Source: Serratia grimesii NBRC 13537
GTDB taxonomy: Bacteria; Pseudomonadota; Gammaproteobacteria; Enterobacterales; Enterobacteriaceae
Length of the DNA stretch: 64,000 nt
Direction of reading: 5' to 3'
NCBI RefSeq assembly: GCF_001590905.1
Contig: NZ_BCTT01000003.1
Span: 372,001 to 436,000 of the forward strand
The notes under the pieces were generated by a model. It was not told the origin of the DNA, did no database searches, and saw only the letters and a list, made by a program, of their open reading frames with translations. A program made the translations under genes and the position numbers. Each line of letters starts with the position of its first letter. Within the stretch, counting starts at the first letter, position 1. Shown one piece after another: positions 43,248-52,763 of this stretch.

Positions 43248-45021
43248 TACTGAGCTCCTTTTGAGCCACCTGAGCACGGGAATTTTCGACAATGGCAATA
43301 AAGGCAGTATTCATGTCTGCTGTATGGTCAAGTCCTGCGAGCTGACGGACTTCTTTAGGCGTACCCAACGCCAGCAGCTTTCCCGCATCCTGAATCGCAA
43401 TCCTGTCGCAATATTCGGCCTCCTCCATAAAATGCGTTGTGACGATAATAGTGATGCCTTTGTTCGCCAGTTCGCCAATGGTGTACCAGAACAGACGCCG
43501 CGCCAGTGGATCGATACCGCTGGTCGGCTCATCGAGAAAAACAATTTCCGGTTCATGCAACAAAGCTACTGCCATGGATAAACGCTGTTTGAATCCTCCA
43601 GGCAGTTCGCCGCTAATGGCATCCGGACTCAGTTCAAATTGCTTCAGAGAAGCCTCTATCTGGCGGTTCAGTTTTTCACCAGACAGGCCATAGGCTCCCC
43701 CAAAGAAAGTCAGGTTGTCCCGTACGCTGAGGTTGCCGTAAAGGGCAAATTTCTGCGAGACGTAGCCAATACGGGCACGCGCTTTCGCCCGCGCTGTGCG
43801 CAGGTTCATTCCGGCTACTTCCAGTTGCCCGCTGGTCGCAGGCAGCAACCCACACAGCATACGGAACGTGGTCGTTTTCCCTGCGCCATTCGGCCCTAAC
43901 AAGCCGAAGATTTCGCCGCGTTTGACGTCAAAAGAGGTATTGGCAACCGCGGTGAAATCACCAAATTTTCGCACCAGATCTTTCACGACGATGACCGGCT
44001 CGTCACTGTCGCTATTACTGTTTTGTGCGGAGACCATTTCCGCTTTTACCGGCCCGCCAGGCGCAGTCGAATCGTGCTGCTGTGCTTGATGCAATAACAA
44101 CATGAAACCATCTTCCAGTTCTGCTTCCCTCGGAGTGGCATTCACTTCACGCGGTGTGGTTTTATCATCGGCAGATAGGCAGATAAAGCGGACGGCATCG
44201 CCTTTGGGTACTGCATCAGCAATGGCGTCGCGCTTTTCGAGTAGATGAGCCTGTAAAATACGTGATTTAGTGCCTTGTGCAGGAACGGCCAACCATGTTC
44301 TACCTGCGGCCTTCTGACGCAGCATTTCAGGTTTACCCTCTGCGAGGATTTTGCCCTGATTCATCACATAAATTTGCGCGCAGCGCTCGGCCTCGTCCAT
44401 ATAGGCGGTACTGATGATAACGCTCAGTTTTTCATCTTTAACCAGCTGTTCGATGATTTTCCAAAGATCACGACGAGAGAGAGGATCAACCCCGACGCTC
44501 GGTTCATCAAGCAGCAGCAAATCAGGGGAACGCACCAGCGTGCAGGCCAACCCCAGCTTTTGCTTCATACCACCTGAGAGCTTTCCGGCTGGGCGCGCCG
44601 TAAAGCGGGTCAAATCGGTTATCGACAGCAGTCGTTCGAAGCGTTCTTGTCTGACCTGCGAGGGAACGCCATGCAAATCCGCGTACAAATCGAGATTTTC
44701 CTGCACGCTGAGATCCTCATACAGCCCAAAACGCTGCGGCATGTAACTGATGCGGTTTTGCACTGACTGCGGATCTGCGGTCACATCTGTGCCCAATACG
44801 GTCAAGCTGCCTGAACTGGGTTCATAAAGCCCGGCAATCAGCCGCTGAAAGGTGGTTTTCCCCGCACCATCAGGGCCAACCAGCGCAGTCAACTCCCCAG
44901 CACGAATGTTAAGCGTCAGGCCATCCAGTGCACGCGTTTCAGGAGCATTTTTGGTGACACCTGGAAACAGACGCACCAAGTCGTGTGCAATGACGACATG
45001 CTGATTATCAGTTACTGGCAT
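43240..45021 (-). CDS. Efflux ABC ATPase with two nucleotide-binding domains (YbhF-like)
   Basis: ATPase of 593 residues (YbhF 578). First domain: Walker A GPDGAGKTTF, signature LSGGMKQKLGLACTL, Walker B LLLDEPSVGVDPLSRRD. Second domain: Walker A GPNGAGKTTT, signature written LPGGFKQRLSMAVAL, Walker B IVFLDEPTSGIDPLARR. A linker of about 100 residues separates them. It drives the two permeases. Overlaps: 14 bp with the adaptor gene upstream and 8 bp with the permease gene downstream. Confidence 0.92.
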   Translation of the reverse strand: MPVTDNQHVVIAHDLVRLFPGVTKNAPETRALDGLTLNIRAGELTALVGPDGAGKTTFQRLIAGLYEPSSGSLTVLGTDVTADPQSVQNRISYMPQRFGLYEDLSVQENLDLYADLHGVPSQVRQERFERLLSITDLTRFTARPAGKLSGGMKQKLGLACTLVRSPDLLLLDEPSVGVDPLSRRDLWKIIEQLVKDEKLSVIISTAYMDEAERCAQIYVMNQGKILAEGKPEMLRQKAAGRTWLAVPAQGTKSRILQAHLLEKRDAIADAVPKGDAVRFICLSADDKTTPREVNATPREAELEDGFMLLLHQAQQHDSTAPGGPVKAEMVSAQNSNSDSDEPVIVVKDLVRKFGDFTAVANTSFDVKRGEIFGLLGPNGAGKTTTFRMLCGLLPATSGQLEVAGMNLRTARAKARARIGYVSQKFALYGNLSVRDNLTFFGGAYGLSGEKLNRQIEASLKQFELSPDAISGELPGGFKQRLSMAVALLHEPEIVFLDEPTSGIDPLARRLFWYTIGELANKGITIIVTTHFMEEAEYCDRIAIQDAGKLLALGTPKEVRQLAGLDHTADMNTAFIAIVENSRAQVAQKELSNE

Positions 45022-46033
45022 CGCGCTGATTCTCTGGCTGAGTATTGATAGTCACCGTTGCGGGTTGCCCCATACGCAGAACGTTATCAGGGTCGTCAAC
45101 GACAATGCGGACTTCAAATACCAGATTGGTTCGCAGATCTTCAGTCTGGACAGATTTTGGCGTGAACTCAGCCACAGATGAAATGAACCCAACTTTGCCA
45201 GTTACTGGTTTATCCGGAAATGAATCAGTGAAGACCTCTGCCGGCATGCCAGATTTCACACGCCCCAGATCACCTTCATTCAGCCATACGCGGACCCATT
45301 TCGGCTTGCTAAGAGCCAGGGTATAGACCGCTTTTTGTGGACCGGTCATGTCACCGGGTTCCTGAAGACGTGCCCGGACCACTGCATCTACAGGAGAACG
45401 TAATTCTGCCTGCGAGAGATGGTATTGCATCAACGCCAGCTGTGCCTCGGTAGCGCGAACCTGCGCAACGGAAGCTTCACGTTGCTCTGAGCGCACACCT
45501 TTTTCCATCAACGTCAGGCTGGCCTGACGCTCTTTCACGTTAGCCTGGGCGATACGGAGATTACTGCGGGCCGTGTCCAGTTCCTGCTTACTGACCCCCT
45601 TTCCTCCTGTGCTGGCGGAAATGCGTTGAATGCGGCTGATGTCTTCAGTTGCTTTTTGTAATTGGGCCTGTGCCGAGGACAATTGGGCTCGGGCCTGAGC
45701 CAGTTCTTCAGGCCTTGCCCCAGCCTGCTGTTCACGCACCGTTTGCTTCTGCGCATCTAGCTGCGCCTGGGCCTGCTGCTCCTGAATTTTCAGCGCACGA
45801 GTATCCAGCGTGGCGATAACCTGTCCGGCACGAACCTGATCGCCCTCATCGACAGTGAGCGTGCTAATACGGCCGCTGTCTTCGAATGCCAGTGAGACCT
45901 GGCGAATGTCGACATTTCCATGCAGCGTCAAGTGACGCTTATCTCCATCGTGACGACCAACCAGCCAGAAAGTCGCCACGGCAATGATAAGAGCCACAAC
46001 AACTACCCCGGCGATGATTTTTTTATTCATCAT
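45008..46033 (-). CDS. Periplasmic adaptor (HlyD family, YbhG-like)
   Basis: Membrane-fusion protein of 341 residues: one N-terminal helix (IIAGVVVVALIIAVATFWLVG), a lipoyl-type half (HGNVDIRQVSLAFEDSGRISTLTVDEGDQVRAGQVIATLD), a long alpha-helical hairpin rich in Gln/Ala/Arg (about 75-200), then the second lipoyl half and beta barrel. It joins the inner-membrane pump to the outer-membrane channel. AGGACA is upstream of the double ATG. First gene of the operon, 30 bp from the palindrome at 46064. Confidence 0.92.
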   Translation of the reverse strand: MMNKKIIAGVVVVALIIAVATFWLVGRHDGDKRHLTLHGNVDIRQVSLAFEDSGRISTLTVDEGDQVRAGQVIATLDTRALKIQEQQAQAQLDAQKQTVREQQAGARPEELAQARAQLSSAQAQLQKATEDISRIQRISASTGGKGVSKQELDTARSNLRIAQANVKERQASLTLMEKGVRSEQREASVAQVRATEAQLALMQYHLSQAELRSPVDAVVRARLQEPGDMTGPQKAVYTLALSKPKWVRVWLNEGDLGRVKSGMPAEVFTDSFPDKPVTGKVGFISSVAEFTPKSVQTEDLRTNLVFEVRIVVDDPDNVLRMGQPATVTINTQPENQRDASN

Positions 46034-46063
46034 AAAAATGTCCTGATGTTCCCTGAGACACTT

Positions 46064-46084
46064 AGTTTAAATTCAATTTAAACT
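46064..46084. promoter_or_regulatory. Perfect 21-bp palindrome, likely TetR operator
   Basis: Arms AGTTTAAATT and AATTTAAACT around a single C, in the 109-bp gap between the adaptor gene and the divergent TetR gene. Size, symmetry and place fit an operator that controls both. Confidence 0.8.
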
Positions 46085-46142
46085 TTAATTGTGTAATAAT
46101 AAACCCTTCTTGTCGAATTAACTTATCTGGAAGTTGTGGATT

Positions 46143-46781
46143 ATGAGCAGAGCGCGCCGAAGCGATGGGAATATCACCCGGGAAAGCATCCTCGAAGCAG
46201 CAGGAGAGCTGATCGCAGAAAAGGGATTTGCACAGACCACTAACAAAGAAATTGCTAAAAAAGCCAGTGTTGATCTGGCTGCAATCAACTATCACTTTGG
46301 TGGACGTGACGGGTTATATCTCGCTGTACTGACACATGCCCATCACCATTATCTGGATGGTGAGCAACTCGCACGACTTGCTGCATCTGAGCTACCCGCA
46401 GAAGATAAGTTAGGCACTTTTCTGGAAACGTTTCTGTCAAAACTGAGCAATCCGGATGACTGGCATGGCAGAGTGTTTGCACGTGAGATGTTGTCTCCAT
46501 CAGCACAACTCGGTGATTTTATTAATGCTGAAGGTGCTGGAAAGATTCAGTCGGTAAGGCGGATTGTGGGTGAAGCAGCAGGTCTCTCAGCAGAAGATCC
46601 CCGCTTGCTCCCTTGCATGCTGAGTGTAGTTGCACCCTGTATGATGCTGATGGTGGCGGGTAATCGTATACCAGGACCTGTGAAGGAAATCGTCGCGATG
46701 CAAACGAAAGTGCTCACGACGCATTTCAAACTTTTCTCTCTGGCCGGATTAAAAGCTATACGTGAGAACAAACCAAGCTGA
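46143..46781 (+). CDS. TetR-family repressor of the efflux operon (CecR-like)
   Basis: Repressor of 212 residues. The helix-turn-helix is RESILEAAGELIAEKGFAQTTNKEIAKKASVDLAAINYHFGGRDGLYLAVL, followed by an all-helical ligand domain with a DUF1956-like look. That is the layout of CecR (YbiH), which controls ybhGFSR in E. coli. TTG 46134 is in frame, but ATG 46143 with TGGAAG upstream is preferred. It is divergent from the pump operon across the perfect palindrome. Confidence 0.88.
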   Translation: MSRARRSDGNITRESILEAAGELIAEKGFAQTTNKEIAKKASVDLAAINYHFGGRDGLYLAVLTHAHHHYLDGEQLARLAASELPAEDKLGTFLETFLSKLSNPDDWHGRVFAREMLSPSAQLGDFINAEGAGKIQSVRRIVGEAAGLSAEDPRLLPCMLSVVAPCMMLMVAGNRIPGPVKEIVAMQTKVLTTHFKLFSLAGLKAIRENKPS

Positions 46782-46841
46782 TTGATTCAGGAATAGTTAA
46801 TCGTCATCGGTTAACTGGCCGCGTTCTTTTTAAAAGGTTGT

Positions 46842-47462
46842 TTAGCGCTTACTGAACGCCAGCCGGGCTGCAAATAACAGAAAAATCATACCTGTTGTAC
46901 GATCCAGCCAACGGATCACTTTCTCTTTTTGCAGCAGGGATGCCAGCGGACGCGTTGCACCAATCAACATCATTGACCAGGTAATACCAATCGCCATATG
47001 AATACTCACCAGCGCAAAAGTCCAGATAACGGGTGAATGCCCCTGTGGTATAAATTGGGGTAAAAAAGAAACATAAAAGATACCCACTTTAGGATTCAGG
47101 GCATTACCGAGAATGCCTTTCAAGAACCAGTTTGAAGCAGGCTTTCCGGAAGTAGCTGCGACTGCAAATTGCTTCCTTGGACGCAGCAACATATTTATGC
47201 CTAGCCATGTCAGATAAGCTGCGCCGCAGTACTTTAGAATGTCATAAGCAAGTTCTGAAACAGCGATAAGTGCACCCAAGCCGAAGGCTACCGCCGCCCC
47301 CCATATTAAACAGCCGACACTGATACCAAGCGCAGCATGAACGGCCTGTTTTCTGCCTTCAACAGTCGCCGTTCTTAATACCAGTGCGGTATCCAGGCCC
47401 GGTGTTAAGGTCAACAGTACAGCGGCAAAACTAAACGCCAGAAGCGCGTCCATAACGGACAT
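46842..47462 (-). CDS. LysE/RhtB-family amino-acid exporter
   Basis: Six-helix inner-membrane protein of 206 residues. SFAAVLLTLTPGLDTALVLRTATVEGRKQAVHAALGISVGCLIWG near the start and FLKGILGNALNPKVGIFYVSFLPQFI in the middle are the RhtB signatures. Members export homoserine, threonine, lysine or similar compounds; the substrate here is not known. It stands alone between the TetR gene and a 375-bp gap. Confidence 0.9.
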   Translation of the reverse strand: MSVMDALLAFSFAAVLLTLTPGLDTALVLRTATVEGRKQAVHAALGISVGCLIWGAAVAFGLGALIAVSELAYDILKYCGAAYLTWLGINMLLRPRKQFAVAATSGKPASNWFLKGILGNALNPKVGIFYVSFLPQFIPQGHSPVIWTFALVSIHMAIGITWSMMLIGATRPLASLLQKEKVIRWLDRTTGMIFLLFAARLAFSKR

Positions 47463-47837
47463 AGCACAATCTCCAGGTCATTAAAATTACGTACGCGTGC
47501 TGGATTATGGATTCCAGCCCCTTTCACTTTACGAACACATCGTATAAAGCTTACTTATCCGGGTCACGGCTTTTCTTATTTCATCAAAGGAATGTGGTGT
47601 GCTGCATTAAAGTCCTGCGATTTTGAACCACCAAGATAATCTGCGCCCTATTTATCAACCCCCCGTGCTGTTAGTAATGTCCCCTTTTTGCATTTAACAA
47701 CCAACACAATAACAAGGGCCTTTGGATTGCCACTACAACATACCGCCGTAGTTTTTATTCATGCCGGGGAGTAACCTTTCATGGAAGAAAAACCTTAATT
47801 TTTACTATTTTTCAAATAATTAACAGTCATCACCACT
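47463..47837. other. Intergenic region, nothing recognised
   Basis: 375 bp between two leftward genes. No open frame with coding character, no strong hairpin and no known site found by eye. Confidence 0.4.
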
Positions 47838-48770
47838 TCAAAAAGGACCCAGCCTACTGCCTGATGGGCCCAGATTGTCGGTCAGGATCTTTAGCAATGC
47901 ACGGACTTTAGGTAATGCCTGACGGCTTTTGAGCCAAGCCAAATTAATCGGCAGACCATCGGTGGCCAGATGGGATAACACTTCAACCAAGGTACCCTCT
48001 TCAAGCTGTCGTTTCACCAACCAGGTGGGCAATTGTGCAATGCCGTGCCCTGCCAATACCGCGGTGAGCTGCCCTTCTGCATCGCCGATCGCCACCCGCG
48101 CGGGTAACACCTTTTTCTCGCTGCTGTTGGGTTGCACTCCGGCAAAATGCCAGGGCGTGGGCAGACCGTTTCCTTCGCCGTAAACCACGCAGCTGTGATT
48201 TTCTAAATCCTGCTCGGTTTCCGGTGTACCCCGCTTTTTCACGTAGGACGGTGAAGCACAAAAAATATGTCGTTGTGCCCCCAGATAACAATGCCCCAAG
48301 GTATTTGGCCAAATATCAGCGCCACCGATACGTACGATGATGTCGATACCTTCTCTTACAGGATCAACAAAGCGATCAGAAAAGGAGATATGCGGCATCA
48401 ACAACGGGTGATCCTCAATCAGCTTCAGGATCACCGGTAATGCATGCAGACGGCCATAGGAAGCAGGCAGATCAACACGCACTTTACCCTGTGGTTGGGC
48501 GTTTTCGGCCTGTATTGAGAGTTCCGCCTCCTCCAGTTCGCCAAGCACGCCGGTGCACGTGCGATAAAACGTTACCCCCGCATCAGTCAGTGACAATCGC
48601 CGCGTGGTGCGGTGAAACAACCTAACCTGCAAACGCGCTTCTAAACGTGCAATGCCTTTACTGATAGCAGAGCTGGTCAAATTCATGCGTTCTGCGGCGG
48701 CAGTAAAGCTGCCCATGTCCGCCACACAGACAAACAAGTCGATACCTTTCAGTCTTTCTGAAGAATACAT
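47838..48770 (-). CDS. LysR-family regulator (CrgA/DsdC-like group)
   Basis: Regulator of 310 residues. Helix-turn-helix: RLKGIDLFVCVADMGSFTAAAERMNLTSSAISKGIARLEARLQVRLFHRTTRRLSLTDAG, with the HRTTRR variant common in the large CrgA-like group that guards oxidoreductase genes. The effector domain is complete. The frame opens at 48800, but ATG 48770 gives the usual family N-terminus. It is divergent from the NmrA-like gene 140 bp away, and most likely controls it. Confidence 0.87.
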   Translation of the reverse strand: MYSSERLKGIDLFVCVADMGSFTAAAERMNLTSSAISKGIARLEARLQVRLFHRTTRRLSLTDAGVTFYRTCTGVLGELEEAELSIQAENAQPQGKVRVDLPASYGRLHALPVILKLIEDHPLLMPHISFSDRFVDPVREGIDIIVRIGGADIWPNTLGHCYLGAQRHIFCASPSYVKKRGTPETEQDLENHSCVVYGEGNGLPTPWHFAGVQPNSSEKKVLPARVAIGDAEGQLTAVLAGHGIAQLPTWLVKRQLEEGTLVEVLSHLATDGLPINLAWLKSRQALPKVRALLKILTDNLGPSGSRLGPF

Positions 48771-48910
48771 AGCCCACCAAATTGATGAATTTAATTCCAT
48801 AAACTTGGTAATTTATAGCCTAAATAGGAATATTTTTCTCAGTAAACTCCTCTCTATCGCCAGGCATTAGACCCATGCCTTATTCAGTTATAAACAAAAG
48901 GAGTTTATTC

Positions 48911-49798
48911 ATGCGCATAACGAAACCCAGGGTGCTGATTACCGGTGCCACCGGCCAGATAGGCGGTGATACTCTGCGTATTCTCCAGACGGACCCTTCC
49001 ATCACTCTGGTCGCTGCCGTGCGCTCATCGCAAAAAGCTGCGCCTTTTGAGGCTCAAGGTATTCGCACTGTCATTATGGATTTTGATAAAGAAGACACGC
49101 TGGTGCCCGCGCTACACAGCATTGACCGTGTCTTTCTGGCAACCGGTTACACCGTCGACATGTTGCGTCAGAGCAAAGTGTTTCTCGACAAGGCAAAACA
49201 CGCAGGTGTGCAGCATATTGTGCACCTGGGCGCCTGCGGCCGTGACGATACCACTATTGCACACTGGGCCTGGCATCAACTGATCGAACGTTATATTGAA
49301 GCCTTAGATTTCTCCTTCACGCATTTACGACCAGAGTGCTTTATGCAAAATCTGATCGGCTACGGCGGTGTTCCGGCGGTCATCAACGGCGTCATTGAGC
49401 AATACACCGGCGATGCCCCTTTCAGTTGGGTGGATGGTGAAGACGTTGCGCTGGCAGCGGCCTATTCACTGCTGCATCCTGAAAAACACGCGGGCAAAAC
49501 TTATCGTCTGGGTTATGACGCCAAGTCTTATGGCGAGATCGCTGCCATGATGACCGAAATACTAGGCCAATCGTTCCGCTATGAAGCACATGATCACCGC
49601 GTTTTCCTCGAGAATATGCGGCAATCCGGAGCCGAAATGGCTTATATGAATTGCGTGGGTGACAACCTGCGGCGCATTGCCGAACGTGATATTCCCGGCG
49701 TCGAGGAAACGTTTGATAACTTCCCGGAAATAGCAGGCAGAGAGCCTGTGCGCTGGCCTGCGTTTATTCGCAAGCACCGGGCCGCTTTTGCCTATTAA
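48911..49798 (+). CDS. NmrA-like NAD(P)-binding protein
   Basis: Atypical short-chain dehydrogenase of 295 residues. The nucleotide motif GATGQIGG (11-18 region, VLITGATGQIGGDTLRIL) begins the Rossmann fold; the Tyr-Lys catalytic pair of classical SDR enzymes is not evident. Members act as quinone or azo reductases or as redox sensors. AAGGAG seven bases before ATG 48911 fixes the start, although the frame opens at 48875. It is divergent from a LysR gene, and a terminator follows at 49821. Confidence 0.85.
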   Translation: MRITKPRVLITGATGQIGGDTLRILQTDPSITLVAAVRSSQKAAPFEAQGIRTVIMDFDKEDTLVPALHSIDRVFLATGYTVDMLRQSKVFLDKAKHAGVQHIVHLGACGRDDTTIAHWAWHQLIERYIEALDFSFTHLRPECFMQNLIGYGGVPAVINGVIEQYTGDAPFSWVDGEDVALAAAYSLLHPEKHAGKTYRLGYDAKSYGEIAAMMTEILGQSFRYEAHDHRVFLENMRQSGAEMAYMNCVGDNLRRIAERDIPGVEETFDNFPEIAGREPVRWPAFIRKHRAAFAY

Positions 49799-49820
49799 AA
49801 TTTACTAGTACGCCATTATC

Positions 49821-49853
49821 AGGCCCCTTCGCTCAAACCCGAACGGGCCTTTA
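49821..49853 (+). terminator. Terminator after the NmrA-like gene
   Basis: AGGCCC-c-TTCG (49821-49831) pairs with CGAA-c-GGGCCT (49840-49850), one mismatch, then TTT. Confidence 0.75.
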
Positions 49854-49989
49854 TGTACACTCATCCCACCGTTTGATCCCACCTCTTACTCACTGAATTA
49901 AACATAAAGATTATGCATTCCCTGCATGCCTGAGCCGCCTGAAACAGAATGTGGAGATATTGTGAATTTGCACTTCCTTTACGATAAAT

Positions 49990-50026
49990 GCAAATGATTA
50001 TCGTTACCATAATCATTCAATAATAT
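49990..50026 (+). promoter_or_regulatory. Fur box and -10 element of the siderophore receptor
   Basis: GCAAATGATTATCGTTACC (49990-50008) matches 14 of 19 bases of the Fur consensus. TAATAT (50021-50026) is a likely -10. Iron-repressed expression expected. Confidence 0.75.
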
Positions 50027-50053
50027 TTGCACACACTTTCAGGGATAAGATGC

Positions 50054-52240
50054 ATGATTTACACAAAAGCTTTCAAATTGAGACCGGGCGCGATACTGCT
50101 GGCAGGGTTGATTAGCGGTAGCGGCTATGCCGCTGATGATCTGGCGGGTGAAAGTGAAGAAATGGTGGTCTTGGCACCGGCAGAGGAACAATTAAAACAG
50201 CAACCTGGCGTCTCCATTATTACCGCTGAAGACATCGCCAAGGATCCTCCGGTCAATGATTTATCCGACATTATTCGAAAAATGCCTGGCGTGAACCTCA
50301 CCGGTAACAGCGCCAGCGGCAGCCGGGGCAATAACCGTCAGATCGATATACGCGGGATGGGGCCAGAAAATACACTGATCCTGATCGACGGCGTCCCGAC
50401 CACGTCACGTAATTCGGTCCGCTATAGCTGGCGCGGCGAAAGAGATACCCGCGGCGATACCAACTGGGTGCCAGCAGAAATGGTTGAACGTATCGAGGTT
50501 CTGCGGGGCCCGGCGGCGGCACGTTACGGTTCCGGTGCCGCAGGTGGGGTAATCAATATCATCACCAAGCGCCCAACTAACGACTGGCACGGAAGTTTAT
50601 CTCTGTTTACCAATCAGCCAGAAAACGACAAAGAGGGGGCGACAAAGCGCACTAACTTTAGCCTCAGCGGCCCATTAGCTGACGATGCACTCACCATGCG
50701 GTTATACGGAAACTTCAACAAAACCGACGCCGATGCTGCTGATATCAACACGGCACAAAACGGTTCCTATGCTGCCGGTCACGAAGGCGTGCGCAACAAA
50801 GACGTCAATGCCCTCTTCTCCTGGAAAATGACCCCAACGCAGATCGTTGATTTTGAGCTGGGCTACAGCCGCCAGGGGAATATCTATGCCGGCGATACCC
50901 AGTACAGCAACGGTAACCTTAGCCCGAACGATCTGGTGTCATCACTGTACGGGCAAGAAACCAACCGTCTATATCGCCAGACCTATGGCATCACCCATAA
51001 CGGCATCTGGGATTGGGGGCAGTCACGCGTCGGCGTCTATTACGAAAAAACCAATAATACCCGCCTGCAAGAAGGGTCTACCGGGCGTGTGGAAGGGATG
51101 ATAAACAGCGACCAATACACGACCAGTCGGCTGCAAAATGTCAGAACTACCGGTGAAGTGACACTTCCGTTAGACCTGTGGTTAGACCAAACCATGACGC
51201 TCGGTGCAGAGTGGAACCGGGAACAGCTTAACGACCCCGCATCCATGCAGGTCACGGACGCCAGCGGCATCACCATTGGCGACATATCCGGCGATCCTGG
51301 CGGCCGCAGTGCTAAAAACAGTGCTGAACTTAGCGCTCTGTATTTCGAAGATAATATCGAAGCCGTACCCGGTACTTTGCTGATTCCCGGCCTGCGTTTC
51401 GATTATCACAGTAAATTCGGCAGTAACTGGAGCCCGAGTCTCAACGCTTCACAAGAGCTTGGCGACTACTTCAAACTGAAAGCGGGCATTGCACGCGTAT
51501 TTAAAGCCCCTAACCTGTACCAATCCAGCGAAGGCTACCTGCTTTCTACCCGTGGCAACGGATGCCCAAATAATATTGCCTCAGGAAGTTGCTACCTGAT
51601 GGGTAACAACGATTTAGATCCCGAAGTCAGCATTAACAAAGAGATTGGTCTGGAATTCGCCTATGAAGGATTCAATGCCGGTATCACCTACTTCCGTAAC
51701 GATTATAAAAATAAAATCGTCTCGGGTACCGATCTGGTGGGCTACGCCTCTAACGGTTACAACATTTTACGCTGGGAAAATGGCGGCAAAGCGGTGGTCG
51801 AAGGCTTAGAAGGCAGCCTGGTGATCCCGGTGATCAAAGATCGGCTTAGCTGGCGCACCAATGCTACCTACATGATCACATCAGAGAACAAGGAGACCGG
51901 CAATCCACTTTCCGTGATCCCCAAATACACCGTCAATACCATGCTGGATTATCAGTTGACCGATAAGCTTTCAACCAATGTCACCTGGACCTTTTATGGC
52001 CGTCAGAAACCACGTGAGTATGCCGAAATCCGCAATGAAGTGGGTTCGCTGGCAACCAATGAGGTGGGGGCCTATTCCGTAGCAGCGGTTGGAGTGAATT
52101 ATGATCTGGCCAAGAACCTGCGTCTGAATGCAGGCATAAGTAATCTGTTTGATAAGGAGTTGTATCGTGAAAACGAAGGTGCGTCGACTTATAACGAACC
52201 CGGCCGCGCTTATTATGCTGGTATGACGTTGTCATTCTGA
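50054..52240 (+). CDS. TonB-dependent catecholate siderophore receptor (FepA/PfeA-like)
   Basis: Outer-membrane receptor of 728 residues for ferric enterobactin-like siderophores. Signal peptide (to about SGYAADD), a TonB-box-like MVVLAP, the plug domain (QQPGVSIITAEDIAKDPPVNDLSDIIRKMPGVNL, DIRGMGPENTLILIDGVP, ERIEVLRGPAAARYGSGAAGGVINIITK) and the 22-strand barrel ending YYAGMTLSF. The family is that of FepA, PfeA and BfeA. ATG 50054 with AGGG upstream is used. No siderophore synthesis or ABC genes are near; a Fur box is at 49990. Confidence 0.93.
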   Translation: MIYTKAFKLRPGAILLAGLISGSGYAADDLAGESEEMVVLAPAEEQLKQQPGVSIITAEDIAKDPPVNDLSDIIRKMPGVNLTGNSASGSRGNNRQIDIRGMGPENTLILIDGVPTTSRNSVRYSWRGERDTRGDTNWVPAEMVERIEVLRGPAAARYGSGAAGGVINIITKRPTNDWHGSLSLFTNQPENDKEGATKRTNFSLSGPLADDALTMRLYGNFNKTDADAADINTAQNGSYAAGHEGVRNKDVNALFSWKMTPTQIVDFELGYSRQGNIYAGDTQYSNGNLSPNDLVSSLYGQETNRLYRQTYGITHNGIWDWGQSRVGVYYEKTNNTRLQEGSTGRVEGMINSDQYTTSRLQNVRTTGEVTLPLDLWLDQTMTLGAEWNREQLNDPASMQVTDASGITIGDISGDPGGRSAKNSAELSALYFEDNIEAVPGTLLIPGLRFDYHSKFGSNWSPSLNASQELGDYFKLKAGIARVFKAPNLYQSSEGYLLSTRGNGCPNNIASGSCYLMGNNDLDPEVSINKEIGLEFAYEGFNAGITYFRNDYKNKIVSGTDLVGYASNGYNILRWENGGKAVVEGLEGSLVIPVIKDRLSWRTNATYMITSENKETGNPLSVIPKYTVNTMLDYQLTDKLSTNVTWTFYGRQKPREYAEIRNEVGSLATNEVGAYSVAAVGVNYDLAKNLRLNAGISNLFDKELYRENEGASTYNEPGRAYYAGMTLSF

Positions 52241-52259
52241 TTGACTAAGATGCAGATTA

Positions 52260-52289
52260 GCCCGTTCGGGGAAACTGAGCGGGCCTTTT
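52260..52289 (+). terminator. Terminator after the receptor gene
   Basis: GCCCGTTC (52260-52267) pairs with GAGCGGGC (52277-52284) with one G-T pair, then CTTTTAG. Confidence 0.8.
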
Positions 52290-52294
52290 AGCGT

Positions 52295-52738
52295 TCAAAA
52301 ACTTCGCCTAGCCACCAGAAAAGCACCAATGACCAACAATACACCGCCCAAGAGTGCAGGCAAATTTTCGCGCAGTGCCGCTGGCCCGGCTTTGTAGATA
52401 TCCACCATCAGCCCCGCAACTAACTGGCTGGCAACCAGGACGGCAATGGTAGTCGCCGCCCCCAGCTTCTGGTAGCCCAGGATACCGGAGAAAACAAAAA
52501 ATGAACCCAGCAAACCGGGCAGCAACATCCATATCCTGAGTGTGCCAGTCACCTCCGCCAACGCGCTCACGCCGTTTTTGGCAAACAATAACCCCATCAA
52601 TAACAACAGGCCAACGCTGGAGTTGATCACCAACGTAATCAACACCGTCGACACACTTTCAGTAATACGCACCATTAGCAGGTTCTGGATAACCAGACTG
52701 ATCCCGGCGGCCACCAGCAGCAATAGCATGATATTCAT
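52295..52738 (-). CDS. ydcZ: DMT-superfamily inner-membrane protein (YdcZ-like)
   Basis: Five-helix membrane protein of 147 residues (YdcZ family usually about 150). Helices run near 2-20, 30-50, 62-82, 87-107 and 120-145. The end GGVLLVIGAFLVARRSF and LGYQKLGAATTIAVLVASQLVAGLMVDIYKAG are family marks. ATG 52738 with AGGA upstream fits better than the in-frame 52792. It follows mnaT, overlap excluded, in the same order as ydcZ-mnaT of E. coli. Function not established; some members are small drug transporters. Confidence 0.85.
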   Translation of the reverse strand: MNIMLLLLVAAGISLVIQNLLMVRITESVSTVLITLVINSSVGLLLLMGLLFAKNGVSALAEVTGTLRIWMLLPGLLGSFFVFSGILGYQKLGAATTIAVLVASQLVAGLMVDIYKAGPAALRENLPALLGGVLLVIGAFLVARRSF

Positions 52739-52763
52739 AGCGATCCTGAATTTTTCGGCACGA

